NCBI GenBank assembly: GCA_963735495.1
Contig: CAVTLG010000008.1
Location: forward strand, 186,001 to 250,000
Reading direction: 5' to 3'
Origin: CAVTLG01 sp963735495
GTDB taxonomy: Bacteria; Chloroflexota; Ktedonobacteria; Ktedonobacterales; Ktedonobacteraceae
DNA: 64,000 nucleotides
The translations under genes and the position numbers were made by a program. The notes below the pieces were generated by a model. That model made no database searches. It saw only the letters and a program-made list of their open reading frames with translations, and had not been told where the DNA came from. Shown one piece after another: positions 43,281-51,877 of the stretch (position 1 is its first letter; the number at the start of each line of letters is the position of its first letter).

Positions 43281-44000
43281 ATGGCTACGAACAGCCCACT
43301 ACATACATGGGACCTGACGCCGCAGGAGGCGATAGCGCTTCAGCACGAACTGGTGCCGCGTATTATCTTAGAGGATCACCTGGGGACAGTCCGCCATATC
43401 GCAGGCGTCGATATGGCAATCAACGAGGAGCATGAGATGGCACGTGCCGCAGTTGTGCTCCTCAGCTATCCGCAGTTGGAGATTGTCGAGCGGCACGTCT
43501 ACGAAGAACCCATACGTATGCCCTACGTACCCGGCCTGCTCTCCTTTCGTGAAGCTCCCGCCGTACTGGGCGCGTTTCATCAACTACGACAGCAGCCAGA
43601 ACTGGTGATGGTCGATGGTCAAGGCATTGCGCATACACGGCGCATCGGCATTGCCTCACATCTTGGACTGTGGCTGGCATTGCCCACGATTGGCTGCGCG
43701 AAATCTATCCTTACCGGCCACTACGATAAGGCCGCCCTGGCAGAGGAAGCAGGCTCGTGGGTCCCACTCATAGACAAAAAAGAGACCATCGGGGCGGTCG
43801 TCCGCACACGCACGCGCGTCCACCCGATGATCATCTCAGCCGGCCACTTGATCAGCCTGGAAACGAGCATCCACTACGTCCTCCACTGTAGCAAAGGCTA
43901 TCGTCTGCCTGAACCAACCCGCCTGGCCGACAAACTCTCGAAAGATAATGCCTGGCAAGAACCCGGCGAGGGTGAGCAGCAACGCTCATTGTGGTCATAG
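43281..44000 (+). CDS. nfi: Endonuclease V
   Basis: 239 residues. Cleaves DNA (and in some species RNA) at deoxyinosine. HIAGVDMAINEE carries the first catalytic Asp; YVPGLLSFREAPAVL has the substrate Tyr-Val-Pro-Gly-Leu wedge and Glu; VMVDGQGIAHTRRIGIASHLG holds the next Asp and the Pro-to-Thr variant; GCAKSIL follows. Length is normal. Overlaps the histidine kinase gene by 6 bp, tail to tail. Confidence 0.95.
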   Translation: MATNSPLHTWDLTPQEAIALQHELVPRIILEDHLGTVRHIAGVDMAINEEHEMARAAVVLLSYPQLEIVERHVYEEPIRMPYVPGLLSFREAPAVLGAFHQLRQQPELVMVDGQGIAHTRRIGIASHLGLWLALPTIGCAKSILTGHYDKAALAEEAGSWVPLIDKKETIGAVVRTRTRVHPMIISAGHLISLETSIHYVLHCSKGYRLPEPTRLADKLSKDNAWQEPGEGEQQRSLWS

Positions 44001-45224
44001 CTGATCGCCAGCATCGCCATCCTTGTCTTGCTTCAGATACAAGGGCAACGTGAAATAGAACGTGGTACCCTCGTTCATCACGGTATCAAAACCAATCGTT
44101 CCGCCATGCTGCTCGACAATCAGTTTGGCTATTGAGAGGCCAAGCCCGTAACCACCCATTCTGGACTGCTCGCTATGGTTTGACTGGTAAAAGCGCTCAA
44201 AGACGTGCTGACTATCCTCCGGTGGAATGCCGTAGCCCGTATCGCTGACGGAAATCATCTCAGAACGCTCGTCATGGCGGCGCGTACTGACGGTAATCGT
44301 GCCGCCCGGCGGGGTGAATTTGATCGCATTCGTCACCAGATTATTCAATACCTGCTTGATGCGTTGCGGATCAATAAACAGCGTGGCCGCGTTGGACGGA
44401 ATATCCTGGATCAGCGCGACCTCAGCCTTCAATGCCTGCGGTTTCAGACTGGCCATCACCTGCCTCACCAGCACACGGAATGGTACCTCTTGCTGCCTGA
44501 TCTCAAACTGTCCCAGATCCGAACGCGTCATAAACAGAATATCTTCGACGATGGAAATCAGTTGCTGCACTCCCTCCTGGGTATAGCCAAGATAGAGCTG
44601 CTGCTCGTCTGACAACTCGCCCATATGCCCCTGCAAGAGCAGATCGATAAAGCCATGCACCGAGTTGAGCGGCGTGCGCAATTCATGGGAGACCATCGAG
44701 ACAAAATTTGAGCGCACACGGTTCGCGACCTTGAGCGCTGACATGTCGCGCGCATTAAAGACGGCAAAGGCCATGCCGTGCCGCTCAACAGGGGTGACAC
44801 TGGTAGATACCTCACACTGCTGCGCATGATTGCCAATAATCAACTCCTCATTGGGTAAAGGCAATTTCTGCTTGAGCACACGCGCCAGAGGACAGCTCGA
44901 CGTACCACACAGCAGCATGCGGTTCAGATTTTTACAGCTTAAGACTTCACTACAGGGACGCTCAACAGCATCCGCAGAGGATATGCCCAGCGCAGTTGTG
45001 GCAGCAGGATTGACATAGCGCACACGAAAATCCTGGTCAAGCGCGATCAGGGCATCAGACGTATTGGCAATAATCGTATCAACAAAAACTGTATCCGTGT
45101 AAGGCTCCCGTAGCGTAACATCAATTACGCCTGCATCTGTGTTCTCTTCCATGGAACGTCGGGGTGTCGCATCCTGCCTACCATCTTTTTCTACTTGAGC
45201 TTGTTTTTGAACACGCTTCCGCAC
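43995..45224 (-). CDS. Cytosolic PAS histidine kinase
   Basis: 409 residues. PAS domain about 50-155 with four Cys in a pattern (PCSEVLSCKN, then LLCGTSSCPL), HisKA box FVSMVSHELRTPLNSVHG with the phospho-accepting His at about 185, N box LVTNAIKFTPPGG, G1 VSDTGYGIPPED, G2 GGYGLGLSIAKLIVEQHGG. No transmembrane segment. GTG start with GGGGGAAAGG upstream, 9 bp after the response regulator's stop, so it pairs with that regulator. The Cys pattern could bind a metal or Fe-S sensor. Confidence 0.93.
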   Translation of the reverse strand: MRKRVQKQAQVEKDGRQDATPRRSMEENTDAGVIDVTLREPYTDTVFVDTIIANTSDALIALDQDFRVRYVNPAATTALGISSADAVERPCSEVLSCKNLNRMLLCGTSSCPLARVLKQKLPLPNEELIIGNHAQQCEVSTSVTPVERHGMAFAVFNARDMSALKVANRVRSNFVSMVSHELRTPLNSVHGFIDLLLQGHMGELSDEQQLYLGYTQEGVQQLISIVEDILFMTRSDLGQFEIRQQEVPFRVLVRQVMASLKPQALKAEVALIQDIPSNAATLFIDPQRIKQVLNNLVTNAIKFTPPGGTITVSTRRHDERSEMISVSDTGYGIPPEDSQHVFERFYQSNHSEQSRMGGYGLGLSIAKLIVEQHGGTIGFDTVMNEGTTFYFTLPLYLKQDKDGDAGDQL

Positions 45225-45233
45225 CCTTTCCCC

Positions 45234-45917
45234 CTATTTCCCGACAAACTTATAACCCATACCACGAACTGAAACGATGTGCTGCGGTTTAGCCGCATCC
45301 TCTTCCAATTTTTCACGCAAACGCCGAATGTAGACATCTACTATATTACTATTATTTTCGTTATCATTCCATACTTCTGCGAGCAGTTGGTCCCGATTCA
45401 CCACCTGCCCCGCACTATTCATTAAAGCACGCAGGACATGCATTTCGGTCGGAGTAAGCGTAATTGTTGTGCGACCATCCACCACCACCTTCAGCTCCGC
45501 CGGGAAAAGCTCAATCTCTCCGCCACGCACACTCTGGTTGCCGACCTTGCCATTTTTCTTGATACGGCGCATGACAGCCTGCACACGCGCAACCAGTTCC
45601 TGGTGGTTGTAAGGCTTGCAAATGTAATCATCTGCGCCAATGTTAAAACCTTGCAGTTTGGCCTCTATCGTATCCTGAGCCGTCATAAAGATCAGTGGGA
45701 TCTCATAGCCCTCTGAGCGCAGCTTGGCAGAAAACTCAAACCCGTTAATATACGGCATCGTTACATCGAGGATGAGCAAATCCGGTTCACGCTTCTGAAT
45801 CATTTGCATAGCGCCACGCGGATTATCGGCTACCTCGACCTCATATCCTTCTTTAGTGAGGACAAACTGTACCAATGTATTGGCAAATCGATCATCATCA
45901 ACGACAAGAATGTACAC
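45234..45917 (-). CDS. OmpR-type response regulator
   Basis: 227 residues. Receiver domain: VVDDDRF acidic pair, phospho-Asp in DLLILDVTMPYINGF, MTAQD Thr, and CKPYNHQELV Lys. C-terminal winged helix: LTPTEMHVLRALMNSAGQVV, VDVYIRRLREKL and VRGMGYKF. First gene of the two-component pair. GTG start (45915-45917) with GGGGAAG. Confidence 0.95.
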   Translation of the reverse strand: MYILVVDDDRFANTLVQFVLTKEGYEVEVADNPRGAMQMIQKREPDLLILDVTMPYINGFEFSAKLRSEGYEIPLIFMTAQDTIEAKLQGFNIGADDYICKPYNHQELVARVQAVMRRIKKNGKVGNQSVRGGEIELFPAELKVVVDGRTTITLTPTEMHVLRALMNSAGQVVNRDQLLAEVWNDNENNSNIVDVYIRRLREKLEEDAAKPQHIVSVRGMGYKFVGK

Positions 45918-46194
45918 AGTCTTCCCCTCTTCTTGGTACCTTACTTTGTCGGCTATGCTTTGTAGGCACCTCTAATGCACATTGCTAGTAGAGATCAAAA
46001 GTGGCGCACATAAGCATGAGAACATCCCCAATCATAGATACTCCAGCAAGGCATCGTCGTTTTATGGCTTCTGCCTACTATACAACAAACCAGCCACAAA
46101 CGCGGGGGGGACAACGTACGCTGCTAGTTCTACTTCATATTGATACGCTGTAGATGAGTAATACGTGTATAGTACACGCAGAATGCTCAAAGTG

Positions 46195-48249
46195 TCAAGG
46201 TAAGGTTTTTAATGCACGTAATTTCTCCAGGTAGACCATTAAGATAGCGACATCCGCAGGCGTGACACCCTCCACACGAGCAGCCTGACCGACCGTACGC
46301 GGCTGAGTACGCGTCAACTTTTGCCGCGCCTCGGTACGCAAATGAGGTATGGTCTGATAATCCACTGACTCAGGCACGCGCATCTCCTCCAGGCGCTGAG
46401 TCCGATGCACCATCTGTTCTTGCTTGCGTATATAGCTTTCGTATTTCACCTGCATCTCTACCTCTTCGGCAGTATCATCCGCCAGGTCTTGCAGTGACAT
46501 TGGTGTATCTCCATTCATTGTAGAGAAACGCTCAGGAGGAACGATTTTGGTGAGATGCATTACCTGGTGATAATGTACCTCTGGCCGACGTAACAGGTCC
46601 CGCGCGGAGAGTACCTGGCCCAGCGGCTGCATACCAACCTCCTGTGCACCGCTCTCCACCTGGCGCGAGGAGGTAAAGCGCACCTGTTCTAACTGCTCTA
46701 ATGTCTGCTGGATGGCGGCGCGCTTCTGCATCACCTGCGCATAGCGCTGCTCGTCAAGTAACCCAAAGGCGTAGGCGTAATCGCTCAAACGCAGATCAGC
46801 GCTCTCCGGTCGCAGTAACAGGCGATGCTCGGCACGCGATGTGTGTAAGCGGTATGGCTCGCTCATGGGACGTGTGACCAGGTCATCAATGAGCACGCCA
46901 ATATAGGCCTCATGCCGTCCCAACACGAAAGCCTCCGCTCCTCGTACAGAGAGCGCCGCGTTGATCCCCGCCATCAGCCCTTGCGCCGCCGCCTCTTCAT
47001 AGCCAGAAGTACCATTAATCTGACCTGCCAGGAAAAGACCTGCCACCACCTTTGTTTGCAGTGTCGACGAGAGTTGATCCGGCGGCACATAGTCATACTC
47101 GACAGCATAGCCGACGCGCATCATCTCCGCCCGCTCCAGAGCAGGGATACTGCGCAGCATCGCCAGTTGCACATCTTCCGGTAAACTGGTATTCATGCCC
47201 TGCACATAGACCTCGCCTGTCCGCCAGCCTTCGGGCTCCAGGAAAATCTGGTGCGAGACCTTATCCGCGAAACGCACAATTTTATCTTCAATGGAGGGAC
47301 AATAGCGCGGTCCAATGCCTTCAATGATGCCCGTATAGAGCGGCGAACGATGCAGGTTATCGCGAATGATTTGATGCGTCCGCGCAGTGGTCCGCACCAG
47401 ATAACACGGCAATTGCGGTCGCCAGCCATGCAGATCCTCGTCAGTGACCGGATAGATCGGATTAGGATGCCCAGCGGGCAATTGTACATCAGCGCGCGCC
47501 GCTACGTCCCGCGAAAAATAGAGCGGAACACGGCTGCCAGGTTGCGGCTCTGTCTTACTATAATCAATAGTGCGAGCATCCAGACGTGGCGGCGTCCCTG
47601 TTTTAAAGCGTCGCACGGTCAAGCCTAACGAGCGCAACGAATCCGCGATGCCCAGAGCAGGACCCTCACCTGCCCGCCCGCCAGGCTGCGTCTTTTCTCC
47701 CACCACCAGGCGACCATTAATGAACGTGCCAGTCGTCATCACCACCGCGCCAGCTTCGTAGACCCAACCATTATTCGTCACCACCCCGCTGATCACAGGC
47801 CGTCCATCATCACCACTGCGTGTGATTAATTGTGCGATTGTCGCTTGCTTCACATCCAGGTGCGGCTGACTTTCCAGCACAAACTTCATCGCCAGGCGGT
47901 AAGCCTGCTTATCACATTGCGCACGCAGAGCCTGCACGGCTGGTCCTTTACTGGTATTCAGCAAGCGAATTTGAATGAACGTGCGATCCGTATTGCGCGC
48001 GATCTCGCCACCGAGCGCGTCAATCTCCTTCATCAGATGGCCTTTGGCCGGACCACCCATCGATGGATTACAAGGCATCAACGCGATACTATCGAGATTC
48101 ATCGTTAGCAACAACGTTTTTCTGCCCATGCGCGCGCAGGCGAGCGCAGCCTCACAGCCAGCGTGGCCCGCACCGACCACAATCACCTCATACGTACCCC
48201 GTGTCAGCTCCTGCAGGGAAACATTCTTGCCCTCAACGTGATTTTGCAT
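46195..48249 (-). CDS. mnmG: tRNA uridine-5-carboxymethylaminomethyl modification enzyme MnmG
   Basis: 684 residues (usual about 620-640, with a longer N terminus and C-terminal region). FAD site VIVVGAGHAGCEAALACARMG; LLTMNLDSIALMPCNPSMGG is the family signature. C-terminal helical domain ends with the ARVEGVTPADVAILMVYLEK binding region for MnmE. With MnmE it modifies U34 of tRNAs. ATG at 48247-48249; monocistronic. Confidence 0.96.
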   Translation of the reverse strand: MQNHVEGKNVSLQELTRGTYEVIVVGAGHAGCEAALACARMGRKTLLLTMNLDSIALMPCNPSMGGPAKGHLMKEIDALGGEIARNTDRTFIQIRLLNTSKGPAVQALRAQCDKQAYRLAMKFVLESQPHLDVKQATIAQLITRSGDDGRPVISGVVTNNGWVYEAGAVVMTTGTFINGRLVVGEKTQPGGRAGEGPALGIADSLRSLGLTVRRFKTGTPPRLDARTIDYSKTEPQPGSRVPLYFSRDVAARADVQLPAGHPNPIYPVTDEDLHGWRPQLPCYLVRTTARTHQIIRDNLHRSPLYTGIIEGIGPRYCPSIEDKIVRFADKVSHQIFLEPEGWRTGEVYVQGMNTSLPEDVQLAMLRSIPALERAEMMRVGYAVEYDYVPPDQLSSTLQTKVVAGLFLAGQINGTSGYEEAAAQGLMAGINAALSVRGAEAFVLGRHEAYIGVLIDDLVTRPMSEPYRLHTSRAEHRLLLRPESADLRLSDYAYAFGLLDEQRYAQVMQKRAAIQQTLEQLEQVRFTSSRQVESGAQEVGMQPLGQVLSARDLLRRPEVHYHQVMHLTKIVPPERFSTMNGDTPMSLQDLADDTAEEVEMQVKYESYIRKQEQMVHRTQRLEEMRVPESVDYQTIPHLRTEARQKLTRTQPRTVGQAARVEGVTPADVAILMVYLEKLRALKTLP

Positions 48250-48276
48250 GTAATATACCTGACCACTTCCTCTTAG

Positions 48277-48476
48277 AAACGGGTAGGGGCGGCGCTTGCC
48301 TCCGGCCCGGGCGCACGCTGCCTCTTAACCGACACACCCTCTGAGACCGTCAGAAACGAAGCTGTCGCTGCTAGCTTCGCTCATCTGACGGAGCGGAGGA
48401 AACGCGAAACGCGGCTGTCGCCGCTAGCCTTCGGCTCATGTGTCGGAAAGGAAGAAGGTGACGCCCTTACCCGTTT
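48277..48476. repeat. Nested palindrome (Russian-doll repeat) upstream of mnmG
   Basis: Outer arms AAACGGGTAGGGGCG / CGCCCTTACCCGTTT, a middle pair around CCGACACA / TGTGTCGG, and an inner hairpin CCGTCAGA...TCTGACGG with GCTAGC at its centre. A second inner unit GCGGCTGTCGCCGCTAGCC is a diverged copy of the first. The outer ends belong to the GTAGGGGCG family; the inner ones to the unit at 10193. Confidence 0.7.
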
Positions 48477-48733
48477 GTCGACGAAACTCATCTTCTTCTT
48501 TCGTTCGCGCTTATGGGACACGCCCCTACCCCGTTATCTCCTCTAGACGGAGACCCCACCAGAGCCACCTCTTGTTAATAAAAAGGAAGGAAGGTGTTGG
48601 CGATATTATACGGTCTGCGCTACGTTCGGTCAACCAATTTCTCTCCACTACCAGGGCAATTCCAAGCAGGGATATGCGGTCTGGATGAGAGGTGCCCTAC
48701 TGTGGATTCGCTTTTGCTGAGTATCCGCTCATC

Positions 48734-49531
48734 ATGAGCGACGATGCCAAACAGACTGTCTATCATACTGCCTACACCTTTCAGCTCTCCCGAACTAACC
48801 CGCTAAATTTAGGAGAGGCGCAGCTAGAGAGACAGAGAAGGGAGATGGAAGCATGGAAGAAAAAGATAAATGATCCAGAATATGCATCAGAAGGCGAAGA
48901 AACAAATAACTATGATAATATAGATTATACAGAATTTGGTGTCAATATTCAAATTCTTAGTGATAATATTCGATAACATAGAAAAAACAGTAAAAATGGA
49001 ATAAAAATATTGAATGAAAGGAAACGCCTACGTAAAATTTATCGAGCAAAAGTGAAATAAATAGCAGAAGATCTGAATGTAGTGGTACCAGATCAAAGGA
49101 CCAAGCTATGGAGACGTTTTACCAGTTTTATGACAATAAAATATGTAGAAAAAATTGCTAATCCGGCAAAGGGTGCAAAAGAAATTAATGAAGGGCACCT
49201 CCTTATGTTAGGAGATGTATTGCAAGAAGGAACGAGTTTGCGGGTATCGGAGAAAGAGAAGCAGAGCGGAAAATATCTCGATACAATAAAGGATCTACTA
49301 AGGGAGTGTAAGAGCTATGAAGAAGGCTTCTTGCAGAGCGAGGAGGAACAAGTCTGGCTGAGTGGCCCAGAGGGACAAGAGTTTCTGCAGAATGAGGGGG
49401 TAAAGGTTGCAGGCACCTCAGTGGGGAAAGCGTTCTTTGCCAGCCCGGATGGACAAGTGTTCCTGAAAAGTCCTGAGGGGCTAGCCTTTCTGAGTTTGCC
49501 CCGGTTTCGTAGAGTTGGGCCTCCAGTATAA
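48734..49531 (+). pseudogene. Decayed gene with two in-frame TAA codons
   Basis: One reading frame from ATG 48734 to TAA 49529-49531 with TAA stops at 48974-48976 and at about 49057-49059. Between them (HRKNSKNGIKILNERKRL) and after them (IAEDLNVVVPDQRTKLWRR) the sequence keeps coding-like character; both stops could be CAA or GAA changed by one base. N terminus MSDDAKQTVYHTAYTFQL; C terminus has short repeats of the form FL-S-EG-(E/F)F (GQEFLQNEG, GQVFLKSPEG, LAFLSLPRF). AT-rich like the 24.6-27 kb block. Family unknown. Confidence 0.65.
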
Positions 49532-49566
49532 TGAACCCATAGGCACCCATCTCCTGATCAACCAGC

Positions 49567-49874
49567 CGTTCACCTTGCCACCTGATCCGTGCTTATTGGG
49601 CCATTGAAAATTGCTTACACTATGTGCGTGATGTCACGCTCTGCGAAGACGACTCGCTGGTGAGAACCAAGCACGTGTCTGTATGCTCGCGCTCCTCAAT
49701 ACCACGATCTTAGCCCTCATGGACCTGCTTGACGTTCGCAATGTCCCAGCTCACATGCACGCTTACAATGCCAGGTCCTCTTCACGCTTTGCGCTTGTTG
49801 CCTGGCTCTCTCTGACTTTCGAAATGCCCTGCCTCCACCACCAAAAAGCGGGCATCCTACGAAATTTCGCATAG
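49567..49874 (+). mobile_element. ISAs1-family transposase remnant
   Basis: Translating from about 49567 gives IRAYWAIENCLHYVRDVTL followed by CEDDSLVR, the C-terminal Glu motif of ISAs1-family DDE transposases. A frame change near 49680 leads to LALLNTTILALMDLLDVRNV, the family's usual C-terminal helices. No N-terminal two thirds, no start, one frameshift: a dead fragment. Confidence 0.7.
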
Positions 49875-50015
49875 CTCATCCGCCGAAAAACAGTGCTACA
49901 TACGTTTATCTACTGATTCTCAATGGAAATAAACTTTTATAGATTTCATAGCATTGCTGCAAATTTCCATTGGAGATGTACACAAGAGATAAAACAAACA
50001 CATACCGAGGGTAAG

Positions 50016-51860
50016 ATGACGGCATCGCAATCATTTGTAATTATTGGCAATGGCATCGCCGGAGCAACTGCCGCAGAAGTGTTACGCACAGAAGACAGTG
50101 CGGCAGAGATCACGGTGATTGCCGATGAACCGAACCCGGTCTTCTATCGTCCCGCGCTCAAGGATTACCTGGGTGGCAAGATACGCGAAGAGAAACTCTG
50201 GGCGCGCCCCATCAGCTTTTATCCCCAACGTCAGGTGCGTTTCGTGACGGATAGAGTCGTAGGTATCCAGGCAGCAGAGCATAGAGTGCTGATGCAAAGT
50301 GGACACACAATGGACTACTCGCGCCTGCTGCTAGCGCACGGAGCACATGCCACCTCGCTCACCTGTCCCGGGACGAACCTGCTGGGTGTCACCACATTAC
50401 GCACCGTCGCGGATTACCAGCAGGTGCTGGGCCGCCTCAACATAGTGAGACGCGTCGTCGTTGTTGGCAGCGGAACACTGGCACTTGAGTCGATTGAAAC
50501 GTTACGCCACCGAGGCTATGCCGTCACCCACCTGCTACGACGGCGCGCACTGTGGTCCGACGTCCTCGATCCAGTCGCGTCCGATCTGGTGCTCCAGCAG
50601 GAAAAACGCGATGGCGTCGATATCCGCGTCGAGCAAGAAATAGCCGAAATCGTGGGACAAAATGGGCAGGTTGCCGGCGTGATTACGACGGGCGGGCAAC
50701 ACATTCCCTGTGAGGTTGTGCTGCTGGGCATCGGCATCGAGCCGATTACCGACTTTGTGAAAAATGCCGGTATTGCCTGTGGACGCGGCGTCAAAGTGGA
50801 TGGTGCCATGCGCACCAACGTCGCCGATATTTATGCGGCGGGAGACCTGATCGAGACAACCGATCCCATCACCAATAAGGCCCGCGTGATTGGACAATGG
50901 TATCCCTCCATCCAGCAAGCGCGCGCAGCGTCTTACAGTATGCTCGATCTGCTCGATACCGAACACATCTTTCGTTTTGGCAATTTTTACAACGCCTCGT
51001 TTTTGTATGGACTCGAGTTTGCCTCAGTCGGTATCTCAAGCATACCCAAAGGTGGCAAGGGCTATCAGGAGATCGCTGCCGATCCCCAACCACGGCACTA
51101 TCAGAAGGTCATCCTCAAAGACGGCGTACCTGTGGGTATGCTGGCCCTTGGGGACCGCAGTAGCGTCCTGGTGTATAAGCGGGCCGTTGACCATCAAGTG
51201 AACCTCTCAGCAGTAGCTGCACGGCTCTTCGCCCCTGACTTCAATCTCAGCGCCTGGTTAGACAAACAGGGCGTCCCAGCGGCTGTACTCGGAGTCAACC
51301 GTGCAGGGGCAGTCGCCATACAACAGGCAGCGCAAGATCATGCACCAACCGTTATTGCAACAGAAGCGGCACTACAAGAAGCGAAACTTGTCTTTGCCAA
51401 CAACCTGGAGCTAGAGCCACGTCCGCCCGAGACCTACCTGAGCCAGACACGCGTCATCAGCGTTGGCCGACAGGAAGGGTGCAGCCTGGTCATTAACCAC
51501 ACAACGATTTCCCGTCGCCACGCCGAAATCAGTTATGTCCATGGCCAGCACATGCTACGCGATCTCGGCAGCAAGAATGGCACCACCATCAATAACCAGC
51601 GCATTGAGCCAAATAGCATCACCATACTCAGGCCAGACGACAAGATAAGCTTTGGACACGTCCAATTTATCTTTCAGCGACAAATCGTCGACCCATCATC
51701 TTCCATATTACTCGGCAAACAACAAGGACTCTTCACAACAGCATCCAGCCGCACCGCAAAAGCCAAAACGGTTGAAGCGCCAGCCATATACTGCCGTCAA
51801 TGCGGCTTGCAGCAGGTTGCGCAGGCGCGTTTTTGTCCACGTTGTGGCTCAGCACAGTAA
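50016..51860 (+). CDS. FAD/NAD(P)H oxidoreductase fused to FHA domain and zinc ribbon
   Basis: 614 residues from ATG 50016 (SD GAGGG); an extra 31 in-frame codons upstream look non-coding. Residues 1-400: pyridine-nucleotide oxidoreductase of the NirB/rubredoxin-reductase type, FVIIGNGIAGATAAEVLRTE (FAD), VVVVGSGTLALESIETLRHR (NAD(P)H) and DIYAAGDLIET. About 495-570: canonical FHA domain with VGRQ, SRRHAEI and GSKNGT, all three phospho-Thr contacts present. Last 22: Cys4 ribbon CRQC-x(11)-CPRC. Catalyses NAD(P)H oxidation and passes electrons, probably to the Fe-S protein of the next gene. Module of three same-strand genes, gaps 17 and 15 bp. Confidence 0.9.
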   Translation: MTASQSFVIIGNGIAGATAAEVLRTEDSAAEITVIADEPNPVFYRPALKDYLGGKIREEKLWARPISFYPQRQVRFVTDRVVGIQAAEHRVLMQSGHTMDYSRLLLAHGAHATSLTCPGTNLLGVTTLRTVADYQQVLGRLNIVRRVVVVGSGTLALESIETLRHRGYAVTHLLRRRALWSDVLDPVASDLVLQQEKRDGVDIRVEQEIAEIVGQNGQVAGVITTGGQHIPCEVVLLGIGIEPITDFVKNAGIACGRGVKVDGAMRTNVADIYAAGDLIETTDPITNKARVIGQWYPSIQQARAASYSMLDLLDTEHIFRFGNFYNASFLYGLEFASVGISSIPKGGKGYQEIAADPQPRHYQKVILKDGVPVGMLALGDRSSVLVYKRAVDHQVNLSAVAARLFAPDFNLSAWLDKQGVPAAVLGVNRAGAVAIQQAAQDHAPTVIATEAALQEAKLVFANNLELEPRPPETYLSQTRVISVGRQEGCSLVINHTTISRRHAEISYVHGQHMLRDLGSKNGTTINNQRIEPNSITILRPDDKISFGHVQFIFQRQIVDPSSSILLGKQQGLFTTASSRTAKAKTVEAPAIYCRQCGLQQVAQARFCPRCGSAQ

Positions 51861-51877
51861 GGAGCAGCAGAAATCCT

